Assembly: GCA_964553775.1 (NCBI GenBank)
Contig: CAZKLU010000005.1
Coordinates: 1 to 43,410, forward strand
DNA length: 43,410 nucleotides
Direction: 5' to 3'
Source of the DNA: RUG626 sp964553775
Lineage (GTDB): Bacteria; Bacillota; Clostridia; Oscillospirales; Oscillospiraceae
Below are positions 31,622 to 40,815 of the stretch, piece after piece. The translations under genes were made by a program, and so were the position numbers. Under the pieces are notes generated by a model, which did no database searches, had not been told where the DNA came from, and saw only the letters and a list, made by a program, of their open reading frames with translations. Every line of letters starts with the position of its first letter. Positions within the stretch are counted from its first letter, which is position 1.

Positions 31622-32737
31622 ATGGAAGAAACAGAGACATTGACCGAGGTTGTCAGCGTCAGGTTCAAACAAAACGGAAAGATATACTATTTTTCCCCGT
31701 GCGGTAAAACTATCAATGCCGGTCAGCACGTTATAGTTGAAACAGCCAAAGGACTTGAATACGGTGAGTGCGCGGCGGGGAATCATTTTGCCTCCGATGC
31801 CGGAGATCTGCCGCAGCTTCGTCCTGTGATACGTATTGCGACACCAGAGGACGACAGACGGGTTATGGAGAACAAATCGCGTGAGAGAGAAGCCCTTATT
31901 AAATGCCGTGAGTGCGTTGAGAGTTTCGGACTTGAAATGAAGCTCATAAGCGCGGAGTACAACTTTGATGGCACAAAGGTGATGTTTTTCTTCACAGCCG
32001 AGGGAAGAGTCGATTTCCGTGAACTTGTAAGAACTCTTGCATCGCTTTTTAAAATGCGTGTGGAGCTTCGGCAGGTCGGAGTGAGGGATGAGGCGCGTAT
32101 ACTTGGAGGAATTGGAAATTGCGGGCGACCGTACTGCTGTCATGCGTTCCTTGACGATTTTCAGCCTGTATCGATTAAAATGGCGAAGTCTCAGGGGCTT
32201 TCACTGAACCCCACGAAGATTTCGGGAGCGTGCGGGAGACTTATGTGCTGCCTTAAATATGAGGAAGAGGCTTATGAGGAGCTTATAAAGAATGTGCCTA
32301 AAAGCGATGCTTTCGTCGCTACTCCCGATGGAAAAGGTACGGTAGTTGATGTGAATCTGCTGAAGAGTACCGTGCGGGTGCGCCTTGACGGTGTAACAGA
32401 GCCGACCATAAAAACGTACAACGCCGCTGATGTGTCGGTGCTTGGCGGCAAGGCGAAACGTGCCGAGTACCTTGCTCAACTGGAGGAGGAGCGCAAGCAG
32501 CGCGAGACTAATCGGTCAGCTATCGTCTTTCGCCATGAGTCAACAGAGTTGCCGACCGGAGACAATAATAGAAACCGTCAGCACCGCAAGCAGCCCCAGA
32601 AGCCGAAGCCCGTCTTACAGCAGCACCCGCCTGAGAGTGCGTCTGATGATGAGATCATCCAGAAAATACCCGCATCATCGCGCCGATCGAGGTATAACAC
32701 CAACCACAGGAAACCCCGCGGCAACGATGGTAACTGA
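31622..32737 (+). CDS. ricT: PSP1-domain protein RicT (YaaT)
   Basis: A 371-aa protein of the PSP1/YaaT family. In Bacillus, RicT works with RicA and RicF as an Fe-S complex that directs RNase Y processing and affects sporulation, competence and biofilm formation. Visible: VVSVRFKQNGKIYYFSP at the start, GLEYGECAAG, VELRQVGVRDEARILGGIGNCGRPYCC, and SGACGRLMCCLKYEEEAYEEL with the conserved cysteines. From about residue 285 the tail is basic, Gln/Asn/Pro-rich and probably disordered. Ribosome site GGAG lies 11 bases upstream. The neighbouring holB supports the identification. Confidence 0.94.
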   Translation: MEETETLTEVVSVRFKQNGKIYYFSPCGKTINAGQHVIVETAKGLEYGECAAGNHFASDAGDLPQLRPVIRIATPEDDRRVMENKSREREALIKCRECVESFGLEMKLISAEYNFDGTKVMFFFTAEGRVDFRELVRTLASLFKMRVELRQVGVRDEARILGGIGNCGRPYCCHAFLDDFQPVSIKMAKSQGLSLNPTKISGACGRLMCCLKYEEEAYEELIKNVPKSDAFVATPDGKGTVVDVNLLKSTVRVRLDGVTEPTIKTYNAADVSVLGGKAKRAEYLAQLEEERKQRETNRSAIVFRHESTELPTGDNNRNRQHRKQPQKPKPVLQQHPPESASDDEIIQKIPASSRRSRYNTNHRKPRGNDGN

Positions 32738-33107
32738 AAAGTTTTGAGATAAACCTGCGTAACCGGACTTTTGATTCTCAATGTTCAGAGATTGCGGTTC
32801 CAGACGATGAAACTGCGTTCTTGCAAAGCAGGAGTAACGTACAGTAACATATTACCGAACTTAAAACCACAGGGAGCTTTACGCTGAAAGTTCCCTGTGG
32901 TTATTTTGGTCTGTATCGTGAATCTGTGAAGAATATTTTCAAACACGCGCACTGCTATTCCACCGAGTATTCACGGCTCAATAGATGCGAATTATAAGCT
33001 GTTGTGTTGAAATAGTTTTTCGGAAATTTTGCGTACCGTAAAGCAATACGCCGAAATCCCGCAGCGGCTAAATGTACTGAGATTCTTTCGCCTTTAAGTA
33101 TATCATC
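32738..33107. other. Intergenic region between convergent ricT and degV-family genes
   Basis: A 370-base gap. It contains the bidirectional terminator at 32865-32907. I see no gene or repeat in the remaining sequence. Confidence 0.6.
32865..32907. terminator. Bidirectional terminator
   Basis: AACCACAGGGA (32865-32875) pairs perfectly with TCCCTGTGGTT (32892-32902), with an inner CTTT/AAAG stem. TTTT follows on the plus strand (32904-32907), and on the minus strand the complement of AAAA at 32863-32866 gives a T-run. It serves convergent ricT and the degV-family gene. Confidence 0.8.
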
Positions 33108-33995
33108 TCACAGCAGCGTCACTGCCGCGCCGAGAATGCCGGAGCCGATATAACTGCTGAGTGTTGCGCCAATTTCACCCGTCCAGAAGTGGCAGCTTCC
33201 GGGGAAACGGCTTTCCATTATACTTTTAAGGTTCTCCATCATCTCTTTGGCTCTGCCGTTCGCGACAGCAAGATTGAATTTCTCGTGGTTTCCCAGCTTC
33301 GAGGCTATAAGGTCGGGAAACTTCTTCAAAAGCTGCTTTGCCCCGCGCGCCTTGAGAACATTTGTAAGCTGACCGTCAGGCGCAAACGACAGTATCGGCT
33401 TTATATCGAGAAGCGTTCCAGCAACAGCCGTTATCTTGCCGATTCTACCGCCGCGCACCAAATATTCAAGCGTGTCTACTGAGAAATATGGAAATGTATT
33501 CGCGATAAGATTCGGTATGCGTTCCGTTATAAGCTCTTTCCAGCCCATTCCGTTTTTTATATCCTCGCAAACCTGATACAGTATCATCCCCGCACCGAGC
33601 GACCCGCTTTTTGTGTCAAACACTTTAATATCAAGATCGCAACGCTCCTTTGCCGCGTTTGCAATTAGATTGTATGTGCCGGAAAGCCCTGACGAAAGAA
33701 TAAGCGCGATAACCTTGTTGTAACCCTGCTGTTTTATGCGGTTGAATGTGTACTCAACAGAACAACCGGCGGGGAGCGATGTTGTGAGCTTTGCCCCCGA
33801 TTCAAGAGCCTTATACACATCCTCCGAGAATATCGATACCCCGTCGTAATATTCCGTTTCATCATACATTATTCTGAGAGGCACAATGAAAATTCCGAGC
33901 TTACTTGCCGTGTGCTGTGGAATGTCACAGCAGGAATCGGCAAGCAACGCTATTTTATCCACTTTTCCAGTCAATTTGTCACCGCCGTATTTCAC
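33108..33995 (-). CDS. DegV family fatty-acid-binding protein
   Basis: A 295-aa DegV-family protein. Members bind a fatty acid between two domains and some supply it to a fatty-acid kinase. Family motifs: LLADSCCDIP near the start, TTSLPAG, LSSGLSGTYN, FDTKSGSLGAGM, FSVDTLEYLVRGGRIGK and KPILSF. The assigned start is a GTG at 33995 overlapping the thrS stop by 4 bases (GTGA), so expression probably depends on thrS translation. A TTG eight codons in is an alternative. A terminator lies downstream. Confidence 0.92.
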   Translation of the reverse strand: MKYGGDKLTGKVDKIALLADSCCDIPQHTASKLGIFIVPLRIMYDETEYYDGVSIFSEDVYKALESGAKLTTSLPAGCSVEYTFNRIKQQGYNKVIALILSSGLSGTYNLIANAAKERCDLDIKVFDTKSGSLGAGMILYQVCEDIKNGMGWKELITERIPNLIANTFPYFSVDTLEYLVRGGRIGKITAVAGTLLDIKPILSFAPDGQLTNVLKARGAKQLLKKFPDLIASKLGNHEKFNLAVANGRAKEMMENLKSIMESRFPGSCHFWTGEIGATLSSYIGSGILGAAVTLL

Positions 33996-35752
33996 ATGGT
34001 CAGCTCAAGTGAGCGGGTCTTAATCTCCTCTGTAATCTTTGCCGCAAAATCATCAAATGGAATTGCACCCCTGTCACCGACCGAGCGGGCGCGGACTGAG
34101 ACTGTTCCGTTCTCCGCTTCTTTGTCACCGACAACGAGCATATATGGGATCTTGAGACTCTGCGCCTCACGAATTTTGTAGCCTATCTTCTCGTTTCTGA
34201 GGTCTGTTTCTACGCGAACACCCATGTCATTCAGCTTATCTGCCAGCTTTTTCGCGTAATCGTCCGTTCTGTCAGTTATCGGCATAACCTTTACCTGAAC
34301 AGGCGCAAGCCATGTTGGGAATGCTCCCGCGAAGTGTTCCGTTATAACGCCTATGAACCTCTCAAACGAGCCGAACACAACGCGGTGAATCATAACAGGT
34401 CTGTGTTTCTCGCCATCCGCTCCGGTGTACTCAAGCTCAAAGCGTTCGGGAAGCTGACTATCAAGCTGTATTGTTCCGCACTGCCATGTTCTTCCGAGAC
34501 AGTCTTTGATATGGAAGTCAAGCTTAGGACCATAGAACGCTCCGTCACCCTCGTTTATCACGAACGGTTTGCCCATTGCTGTTATAGCATCCTTGAGAAT
34601 ATTCTGATTTTCCTCCCACTCCTCGACTGTGCCGATATGATCCTCCGGCATTGTAGAGAGTTCTATCTCATATTCAAGCCCAAAGAGCGAATACACCTCA
34701 TCGAACAGTTTTACGACATTTATGATCTCGTCCTTCATCTGGTCGCGTGTCATGAATATATGCGCGTCATCCTGAGTAAAGCAGCGAACTCTGAAAAGTC
34801 CATGTAACGCGCCGGAAAGCTCATGCCGGTGGACAAGTCCAAGCTCTGCCACGCGCATTGGAAGCTCCCTATACGAGTGCGGCTCCGACAGGTACACAAG
34901 CATACCGCCAGGGCAGTTCATTGGCTTAATCGCGTAATCCTCGTCATCAATTACGGTGGTGTACATATTGTTGTTGTAATGTCCCCAGTGACCGCTTCTC
35001 TCCCAGAGTGAGCGGTTGAGAATCATCGGGGTTGAGATTTCAACGTAACCGTGGCGTTTATGAACCTCGCGCCAATATTCTGTGAGTGTGTTTTTGAGAA
35101 CCATACCCTTCGGAAGAAAGAACGGGAACCCCGGACCTTCATTGGTGAGCATGAAAAGACCCAATTCTTTACCGAGTTTGCGGTGGTCGCGGCGTTTTGC
35201 CTCCTCAATACGCTGGATATACTCATCAAGCTGCTCCTTTTTCGGGAACGCGATGCCGTAGATTCTCTGAAGCGTCTCGCGGTTCGAGTCACCGCGCCAG
35301 TAGGCGGCGTTGCAAGTGAGGAGTTTGAGCGCGTTGCCTTTGACGCGCCCTGTTGAATCAAGATGCGGTCCCGCGCATAAATCTGTAAACTCACCCTGTT
35401 TATAGAAGCTTATCGCCTCATCCTCAGGAAGGTCGTTTATAAGCTCAACTTTGAACGGCTCATCCTTCATGAACTCAAGAGCCTCGTTTCGCGGCAGCTC
35501 AAAGCGTTCAAGCTTTAGCTTCTCCTTGCATATTTTACGCATTTCGGCTTCTATTTTGTCCATATGTTCCGGAGTAAAAGCGAACGGGGCGTAAAGGTCA
35601 TAATACCAGCCCTCGTCAATAGCGGGACCGATAGCGAGTTTCACTTCGGGCCAGAGACGTTTAATAGCCTGAGCCATGATATGCGAGCAGGTATGCCAAT
35701 ATGTTTTTCGGTATTCCGCGTTATCGAATGAATAATTATTATTATCTGACAT
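33992..35752 (-). CDS. thrS: Threonyl-tRNA synthetase lacking the TGS domain
   Basis: Charges tRNA-Thr. 586 aa, about 55 shorter than the E. coli enzyme, because the N-terminal TGS (N1) domain is absent: the editing-domain HxxxH (His20, His24 in YWHTCSHIMAQ) is almost at the N-terminus. Editing-site residues also include DLCAGPHLDSTG. Class II catalytic motifs: PMILNRSLWERSGHW, RELPMRVAELGLVHRHE, GLFRVRCFTQDDAHIF, and zinc ligands in KPMNCPGGM and the later His residues. The anticodon-binding domain (PTWLAPVQVKVMPITDR) completes it. The leader is short, with no T-box. Confidence 0.97.
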   Translation of the reverse strand: MSDNNNYSFDNAEYRKTYWHTCSHIMAQAIKRLWPEVKLAIGPAIDEGWYYDLYAPFAFTPEHMDKIEAEMRKICKEKLKLERFELPRNEALEFMKDEPFKVELINDLPEDEAISFYKQGEFTDLCAGPHLDSTGRVKGNALKLLTCNAAYWRGDSNRETLQRIYGIAFPKKEQLDEYIQRIEEAKRRDHRKLGKELGLFMLTNEGPGFPFFLPKGMVLKNTLTEYWREVHKRHGYVEISTPMILNRSLWERSGHWGHYNNNMYTTVIDDEDYAIKPMNCPGGMLVYLSEPHSYRELPMRVAELGLVHRHELSGALHGLFRVRCFTQDDAHIFMTRDQMKDEIINVVKLFDEVYSLFGLEYEIELSTMPEDHIGTVEEWEENQNILKDAITAMGKPFVINEGDGAFYGPKLDFHIKDCLGRTWQCGTIQLDSQLPERFELEYTGADGEKHRPVMIHRVVFGSFERFIGVITEHFAGAFPTWLAPVQVKVMPITDRTDDYAKKLADKLNDMGVRVETDLRNEKIGYKIREAQSLKIPYMLVVGDKEAENGTVSVRARSVGDRGAIPFDDFAAKITEEIKTRSLELTM

Positions 35753-35782
35753 TACGTTTCTTCCCTTTCACATTTGCGGTGA

Positions 35783-35808
35783 TGACCGTCAACAGATAAA
35801 AGCGGTCA
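35783..35808 (-). promoter_or_regulatory. Hairpin in the thrS leader
   Basis: TGACCG (35783-35788) and CGGTCA (35803-35808) form a 6-base stem with a 14-base loop between promoter and ribosome site. This might be a protein-binding leader structure; evidence is weak. Confidence 0.35.
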
Positions 35809-35832
35809 CAAAAGCATTATTTTGTAACAAAT

Positions 35833-35861
35833 AATATAGCACAATGGGTTAATTTTGTCAA
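35833..35861 (-). promoter_or_regulatory. Promoter for thrS
   Basis: Minus strand TTGACA (35856-35861), 17-base spacer, TATATT (35833-35838). Confidence 0.85.
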
Positions 35862-35982
35862 GTGGATTTTTATTCGCAGATGAAAATCGATTTTTGCCTG
35901 TTTTTCACGGGTATAAGCGGTCATGAAGCCGCGCTTTTCAATCGCTGTGTATGTAAACAATTTGTGTCATTTCAATATCCTC

Positions 35983-36011
35983 TTGCGTAATCTCCGAATT
36001 TTTGATATAGT
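35983..36011 (+). promoter_or_regulatory. Promoter for aconitase
   Basis: TTGCGT (35983-35988), 17-base spacer, TATAGT (36006-36011), 41 bases before the start codon. Confidence 0.7.
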
Positions 36012-36052
36012 AACAATAATATTGCACGGCAAACTTAAAAGAAGGTGTTTTT

Positions 36053-38287
36053 ATGGTAAAGCTACATAGCGGCGGTGTTTTTCTTGTTGACGGCAAGCCA
36101 ATGGATTCAACAGGTTTGACACCGGAGCAGGGACGCAAAAAGACTATTGCGTACTCAATTTTACAGGCTCACAACGAGGGCAAGGACGCTCTGAGACTGC
36201 GTTTTGACAGTCTCATAAGTCATGATATAACTTATGTTGGTATTATCCAGACGGCTAAAGGCAGCGGTCTGAAGGAATTTCCGGTTCCTTACGTTATGAC
36301 TAACTGCCACAATTCACTTTGCGCTGTCGGCGGTACGATAAACGCTGATGATCACGCTTTCGGACTTTCAGCGGCGAAGAAGTACGGCGGTATTTTTGTT
36401 CCCGCGAATATGTCTGTTATACACCAGTACGCCCGTGAGGAGCTTGCGTCCTGCGGCGGCATGATTCTCGGCTCTGACAGTCACACACGCTACGGTGCGC
36501 TTGGTACAATGGGTATCGGCGAGGGCGGACCTGAGCTTGTAAAGCAGCTCCTTCGCGGAACCTACGATATTAATTATCCTGAAACAGTTCTTGTGTTTCT
36601 GACAGGCAAGCCGCGCAAGGGCGTTGGTCCGCACGATGTAGCTATTGCTCTCTGCGGCGCGGTGTACAAAAACGGGTTCGTGAAAAACAAGGTGCTTGAG
36701 TTCGCGGGTCCCGGTGTCGCGAATCTTTCGATGGACTTCCGTATCGGAATTGATGTTATGACAACCGAAACAGCGTGCCTCAGCTCTATATGGCAGACTG
36801 ACGAAAAAGTCAGTGAATACTACGATATTCACCATAGAGCAAGTCTCTACAAGGAGCTTTCTCCGGCAAACGGAGCATACTACGATTCTATGATTGAGAT
36901 TGACCTCTCGACAGTAGAACCGATGATAGCTATGCCGTTCCACCCGTCAGAGGCGTTCACGATTCATGAGCTTCAGAATAACCTTGAGGATATTCTGCGC
37001 GAAACGGAGAAGACAGCTTCGGAGAAGTTCGGCGGCAGAGTGAAAATTGACCTTGTGAGCAAAATAAAAAACGGCAAACTTCACTGTGACCAGGGAGTTA
37101 TAGCGGGCTGCTCCGGAGGTATGTATGACAACATAGCTGAAGCTGCGGCTATACTGCGAAATGGTGAAATAGGAAACGGCGCGTTCGGGCTGTCAGTCTA
37201 TCCTCCAAGTGTGCCTGTCGCTATGGAGCTTATGGAAAATGGCGTCACCGCCGATTTAACGGCGATGGGTGCGATATTTAAGCCGAGCTTCTGCGGTCCG
37301 TGCTTCGGAGCCGGAGATGTACCGCCGAGCGGTGGCTTTTCTATAAGACACTGTACAAGAAATTTCCCCAACCGCGAGGGTTCCAAGCCGTCAGAGGGGC
37401 AAATTTCATGCGTGGCTCTTATGGACGCAAGAAGTATTGCCGCTACAGCCGCTAACGGCGGTTATCTCACGGCGGCAACGGATATTGATTACGAGACTCC
37501 GGCACCTGTTGCACGCAAGTATGACATAAGTGCGTATGAAAAGCGCGTTTATCAGGGCTACGGCAAGGCGGATCCGAGCGTGGAGCTTAAACTTGGTCCC
37601 AACATCACAGAGTGGCCTGAGATTTCCGCGCTGCCGGACAACCTTATAATGGAGCTTGCGAGCGTTATACGCGACCCTGTCACAACAACCGATGAGCTTA
37701 TTCCGTCCGGTGACACATCAAGCTATCGTTCCAACCCGATGAAATTGGCGACGTTTGCTCTGTCACGGCGTGACCCTGAATATGTCAGCAGAACGGCAAA
37801 GATAACTAAGGAGGAATGTCTCAGAGCGTCTGGCAATCCTTCACAGAGACTATGTGAGATCTGCAAGCTTCTGAATATGGACGAAACGGAGCTTAAAAAC
37901 GCTATGGTCGGCTCTGTGATATTCGCGAATAAACCTGGGGACGGTTCCGCGAGAGAGCAGGCGGCGTCATGTCAGCGTGTTTTGGGCGGGTGCGCGAATA
38001 TTTGTTATGAGTACGCTACCAAACGATACAGGTCAAACTGCATAAACTGGGGAATGTTGCCGTTTAACATAGATAAGGGCGTTGATTTTCCATATGAAGT
38101 CGGTGACGTGATCTATGTTCCTGACATAAAAAAAGCGATTGAGAGCGGCGCGGAATCAGTAAGCGCGAAGGCGGTGAGAAACGGCGTTGTCAGCGATATT
38201 ACGTTGAGACTGCCGCCACTCACTGTGAGGGAGCGCGAGATACTTCTTGCCGGTTGCCTTATGAATTGGTATAAAGCCCACGCATGA
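36053..38287 (+). CDS. Aconitate hydratase
   Basis: A 744-aa [4Fe-4S] hydratase isomerising citrate and isocitrate. The three cluster ligands are Cys353 (GCSGGMYDN), Cys414 and Cys417 (FCGPCFGAGD), with spacing like mitochondrial aconitase. Other motifs: DSHTRYGALGTMGIGEGGPE, and the C-terminal swivel domain containing GSVIFANKPGDGSAREQAA, where the substrate-binding Ser/Arg pattern is seen. The gene is followed by NADP-isocitrate dehydrogenase, which supports a citrate-to-2-oxoglutarate role over other aconitase-family activities. Start: ATG 36053, with AAGAAGGTG upstream. Confidence 0.93.
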   Translation: MVKLHSGGVFLVDGKPMDSTGLTPEQGRKKTIAYSILQAHNEGKDALRLRFDSLISHDITYVGIIQTAKGSGLKEFPVPYVMTNCHNSLCAVGGTINADDHAFGLSAAKKYGGIFVPANMSVIHQYAREELASCGGMILGSDSHTRYGALGTMGIGEGGPELVKQLLRGTYDINYPETVLVFLTGKPRKGVGPHDVAIALCGAVYKNGFVKNKVLEFAGPGVANLSMDFRIGIDVMTTETACLSSIWQTDEKVSEYYDIHHRASLYKELSPANGAYYDSMIEIDLSTVEPMIAMPFHPSEAFTIHELQNNLEDILRETEKTASEKFGGRVKIDLVSKIKNGKLHCDQGVIAGCSGGMYDNIAEAAAILRNGEIGNGAFGLSVYPPSVPVAMELMENGVTADLTAMGAIFKPSFCGPCFGAGDVPPSGGFSIRHCTRNFPNREGSKPSEGQISCVALMDARSIAATAANGGYLTAATDIDYETPAPVARKYDISAYEKRVYQGYGKADPSVELKLGPNITEWPEISALPDNLIMELASVIRDPVTTTDELIPSGDTSSYRSNPMKLATFALSRRDPEYVSRTAKITKEECLRASGNPSQRLCEICKLLNMDETELKNAMVGSVIFANKPGDGSAREQAASCQRVLGGCANICYEYATKRYRSNCINWGMLPFNIDKGVDFPYEVGDVIYVPDIKKAIESGAESVSAKAVRNGVVSDITLRLPPLTVREREILLAGCLMNWYKAHA

Positions 38288-38411
38288 TGGGAATAGCCGT
38301 GTGAAAAAATATAGTTTAACTGCGAAGCCGGAAATCCTTTCGACTTTTGAGTGTAAATTCTTTCGGTAACATGGATGTTTTTCAAATAGCGAGGATATGA
38401 AAGGAAAAACA

Positions 38412-39605
38412 ATGGACAAAATTAAAATGAACCCGATAGTTGAGATGGATGGCGATGAGATGACGCGCATAATCTGGCGGCAGATTAAAGATATTCTCTT
38501 AAGTCCATTCGTTGAGTTGAACACGGAATATTACGATTTGGGGCTTCAGAACCGCGACAGAACACGCGATAAGGTGACGTTCGATGCCGCCGAAGCGACT
38601 AAGAGGCTTAAAGTTGCGGTTAAGTGCGCGACAATAACCCCGAACGCTCAGAGGGTGGAGGAGTACGGTCTGCACTCAATGTGGAAAAGTCCTAACGGTA
38701 CAATCCGCGCCGTTCTTGACGGCACAGTATTCCGTGCGCCTATACTGACCGACAGAATAAAGCCGTTTATTCCGACATGGACAAAACCGATAGTCATAGC
38801 CCGTCACGCTTACGGAGATGTGTATAAAGCCACGGAGTATCGGGTACCATCCGAGGGCAAAGCGGAGCTTCTCTTCACGGGCGAGGACGGCAGCAGTTTC
38901 AGGGAGACGGTATACGATTTCGAGTGCGGCGGTGTGCTTCAAGCGCAGTACAATAAGGACAGTTCCATTGAGGCGTTTGCCCGTTCGTGCTTTACATACG
39001 CTCTTGACAGGAAGCTTGACCTTTGGTTCTCCGCGAAGGATACGATTTCAAAGCAATATGACCAGACGTTCAAGCTGATTTTCCAGCGCATATACGATGA
39101 GGAATACAGGGAGCGGTTCGAGAATGCCGGTATCGAATATTTCTATACGCTGATAGATGACGCTGTTGCCCGTGTAGTGCGGTCAAACGGCGGCTTTGTG
39201 TGGGCACTCAAAAACTATGATGGAGATGTCATGAGCGACATGGTATCGACGGTGTTTGGCTCTCTCGCCATGATGCAGTCGGAGCTTGTATCGCCCTACG
39301 GATATTTTGAGTTCGAGGCGGCGCATGGTACGGTGACAAGACACTACTACCGCCACTTAAAGGGTGAGAGTACCTCGACAAACCCGATTGCCACCATATT
39401 TGCGTGGTCAGGTGCGCTCAGAAAGCGCGGGGAGCTTGACGGCAACACGGAGCTTGCGGGATTTGCTGACAGACTTGAAAAAGCCTGCATAGACACAGTG
39501 AACTCAGGCGTTATGACAGCCGACATTGCGGCGTTGGCAAGCGGTGACGATGTGAAAAAAGTCACCACGGAGGAGTTTCTTTTTGCTGTGCGCGACAGAA
39601 TGTAA
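38412..39605 (+). CDS. icd: NADP-dependent isocitrate dehydrogenase
   Basis: A 397-aa dimeric IDH of the type shared with eukaryotes, converting isocitrate to 2-oxoglutarate, CO2 and NADPH. Substrate and metal motifs: EMDGDEMTRIIW, TITPNAQRVEEYGL, MWKSPNGTIRAVLDGTVFR, LKNYDGDVMSDMV and FEAAHGTVTRHY. The ATG at 38412 has AAGGA 6 bases upstream; an earlier in-frame ATG (38397) contains this ribosome site within its coding sequence and is unlikely. It lies 124 bases after aconitase, with no terminator between, so the two are probably co-expressed to supply 2-oxoglutarate for glutamate synthesis. Confidence 0.97.
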   Translation: MDKIKMNPIVEMDGDEMTRIIWRQIKDILLSPFVELNTEYYDLGLQNRDRTRDKVTFDAAEATKRLKVAVKCATITPNAQRVEEYGLHSMWKSPNGTIRAVLDGTVFRAPILTDRIKPFIPTWTKPIVIARHAYGDVYKATEYRVPSEGKAELLFTGEDGSSFRETVYDFECGGVLQAQYNKDSSIEAFARSCFTYALDRKLDLWFSAKDTISKQYDQTFKLIFQRIYDEEYRERFENAGIEYFYTLIDDAVARVVRSNGGFVWALKNYDGDVMSDMVSTVFGSLAMMQSELVSPYGYFEFEAAHGTVTRHYYRHLKGESTSTNPIATIFAWSGALRKRGELDGNTELAGFADRLEKACIDTVNSGVMTADIAALASGDDVKKVTTEEFLFAVRDRM

Positions 39606-39645
39606 GGGAAAAACGCGGTTCCCGCTGTGACTGTGGCACGAAAAT

Positions 39646-39680
39646 AACAGTAAGCGCGTTTGAAAACAGCACTTACCGTT
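39646..39680 (-). terminator. Minus-strand hairpin, probable terminator
   Basis: Arms 39646-39657 and 39669-39680 pair over 12 positions in minus-strand RNA (two as G-U wobbles, which are A-C mismatches on the plus strand), followed by ATTTTC on the minus strand. The strand bias suggests it acts on minus-strand transcripts running past the PHP gene. Confidence 0.5.
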
Positions 39681-39829
39681 GAATGAATAATTATCTGTGG
39701 TTCAGCAATTATGAGTACCGCCGCAGATGAATGGCGGCGAGACATTTGAAATTCGGTGCTGTTTGAAGTCTTTACGGTAATTATGCACCGAGTGGCGATA
39801 TTTGTTCGCTTCCGCAAATTATAAATATC

Positions 39830-39879
39830 AAAACAGTCTCTGAAAGTCTGTCAATGCAGGCTTTGCGGAGACTGTTTTT
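39830..39879. terminator. Bidirectional terminator between icd and PHP gene
   Basis: AAAACAGTCTC (39830-39840) pairs perfectly with GAGACTGTTTT (39868-39878), with an inner AAAGTCTG/CAGGCTTT stem. A T-run (39875-39879) follows on the plus strand and TTTT on the minus strand. It overlaps the PHP stop codon. Confidence 0.75.
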
Positions 39880-40711
39880 AACTGTTGAGCAGCCAATCTA
39901 TATCCATATTGAGTGTGGCGAGTTTGATATTGGGCTTCACTCGTTCGCCGTGAAAGTCGCTCCCGCCGGTAATATGAAGATGATACTTTTTTGCAAGACC
40001 GAGGTAAAATTCCGTCATATCAGGTGTGTACAGAGGATAACGGCACTCAATAGCGTCAAGCCCAATGTCCGAAAGATTTCCGACAAGCTCATCAAGACTT
40101 TCGTTATCAAGTCCTATCTGGTACGGGTGAGCGAGTGAGACAACTCCACCGTCTGATTTTATTGCGTCAATGCACTCACGAACTGTGGGCTTTTTTATTC
40201 TGTTTCTTTTAACGGCGCGGTGGTAATCATCGGTGTTGAGGAACTTTGCAAATGCTTCATCGTTCGTTGCGGCGTACCCGTGTTTTACAAGGACTTGAGC
40301 GAAGTGAGGGCGTGCGATTATATCGCCTCCCGCAATCTCAAGCACCTCATCAAGCGAGATGGGGGCATTTTTCTCACGCAGATATTCGATTATTATCACT
40401 GCTCTTGCGTCGCGCCGCTCCTTCATGCGTCCGGAAAGCTCACGCAGTCTTGGCGCGTCCTGAGAATATCCGTAGCCCAATATATGGAACACGTTGTACT
40501 CTCTTGCGCTAAGTTCAACGCCGCGAATAACACGAACACCGAGCGTTTGACCTGCCACGACAGCTTCTCTCACGCCGTCAATAGTATCGTGATCTGTGAC
40601 GGCGAGAGCTTCGATTCCGGCGGCTTTGGCTTTCTCGACAAGCTCCTTTGGCGTGTATTGCCCGTCTGAGAAAGTTGTGTGAGTGTGTAAATCACATAGA
40701 ATACATATCAC
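39878..40711 (-). CDS. PHP-domain phosphoesterase (YciV/RNase AM-like)
   Basis: A 277-aa (or 274-aa) metal-dependent phosphoesterase. The PHP motifs are complete: DLHTHTTFSDG, AVTDHDTIDG, GVELSARE, ARPHFAQVLV, SLAHPYQ and GGSDFHG. The insert pattern matches YciV-type enzymes, known as 3',5'-nucleoside bisphosphate phosphatases and 5'-3' exoribonucleases. Start is ambiguous: the only standard in-frame start near the N-terminus is GTG 40711, which overlaps the ribosome site AGGGGG (40711-40716). An ATT at 40700-40702 lies exactly 8 bases downstream of it and would give MLCDLHTHT. It appears to be transcribed alone. Confidence 0.9.
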   Translation of the reverse strand: MICILCDLHTHTTFSDGQYTPKELVEKAKAAGIEALAVTDHDTIDGVREAVVAGQTLGVRVIRGVELSAREYNVFHILGYGYSQDAPRLRELSGRMKERRDARAVIIIEYLREKNAPISLDEVLEIAGGDIIARPHFAQVLVKHGYAATNDEAFAKFLNTDDYHRAVKRNRIKKPTVRECIDAIKSDGGVVSLAHPYQIGLDNESLDELVGNLSDIGLDAIECRYPLYTPDMTEFYLGLAKKYHLHITGGSDFHGERVKPNIKLATLNMDIDWLLNS

Positions 40712-40815
40712 CCCCTAAACGCGATTGCTGACCGGCGAGACGGGTGTAAAAATCTTTTTGACAGAAGCTCAACAAGGTTTGCCGAGCTTCGCATACTTTG
40801 TGTCGGGCGAATTAT

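Larger units (their letters stand above)
35753..36052. other. Divergent control region, thrS and aconitase
   Basis: A 300-base region containing one strong promoter in each direction and a small hairpin in the thrS leader. The predicted 74-base thrS leader is too short for a T-box and no T-box sequence is visible. Confidence 0.6.

Noticed and set aside
35753..35830. T-box riboswitch upstream of thrS
   Set aside because: The predicted leader is too short and I see no T-box core sequence or terminator/antiterminator pair.
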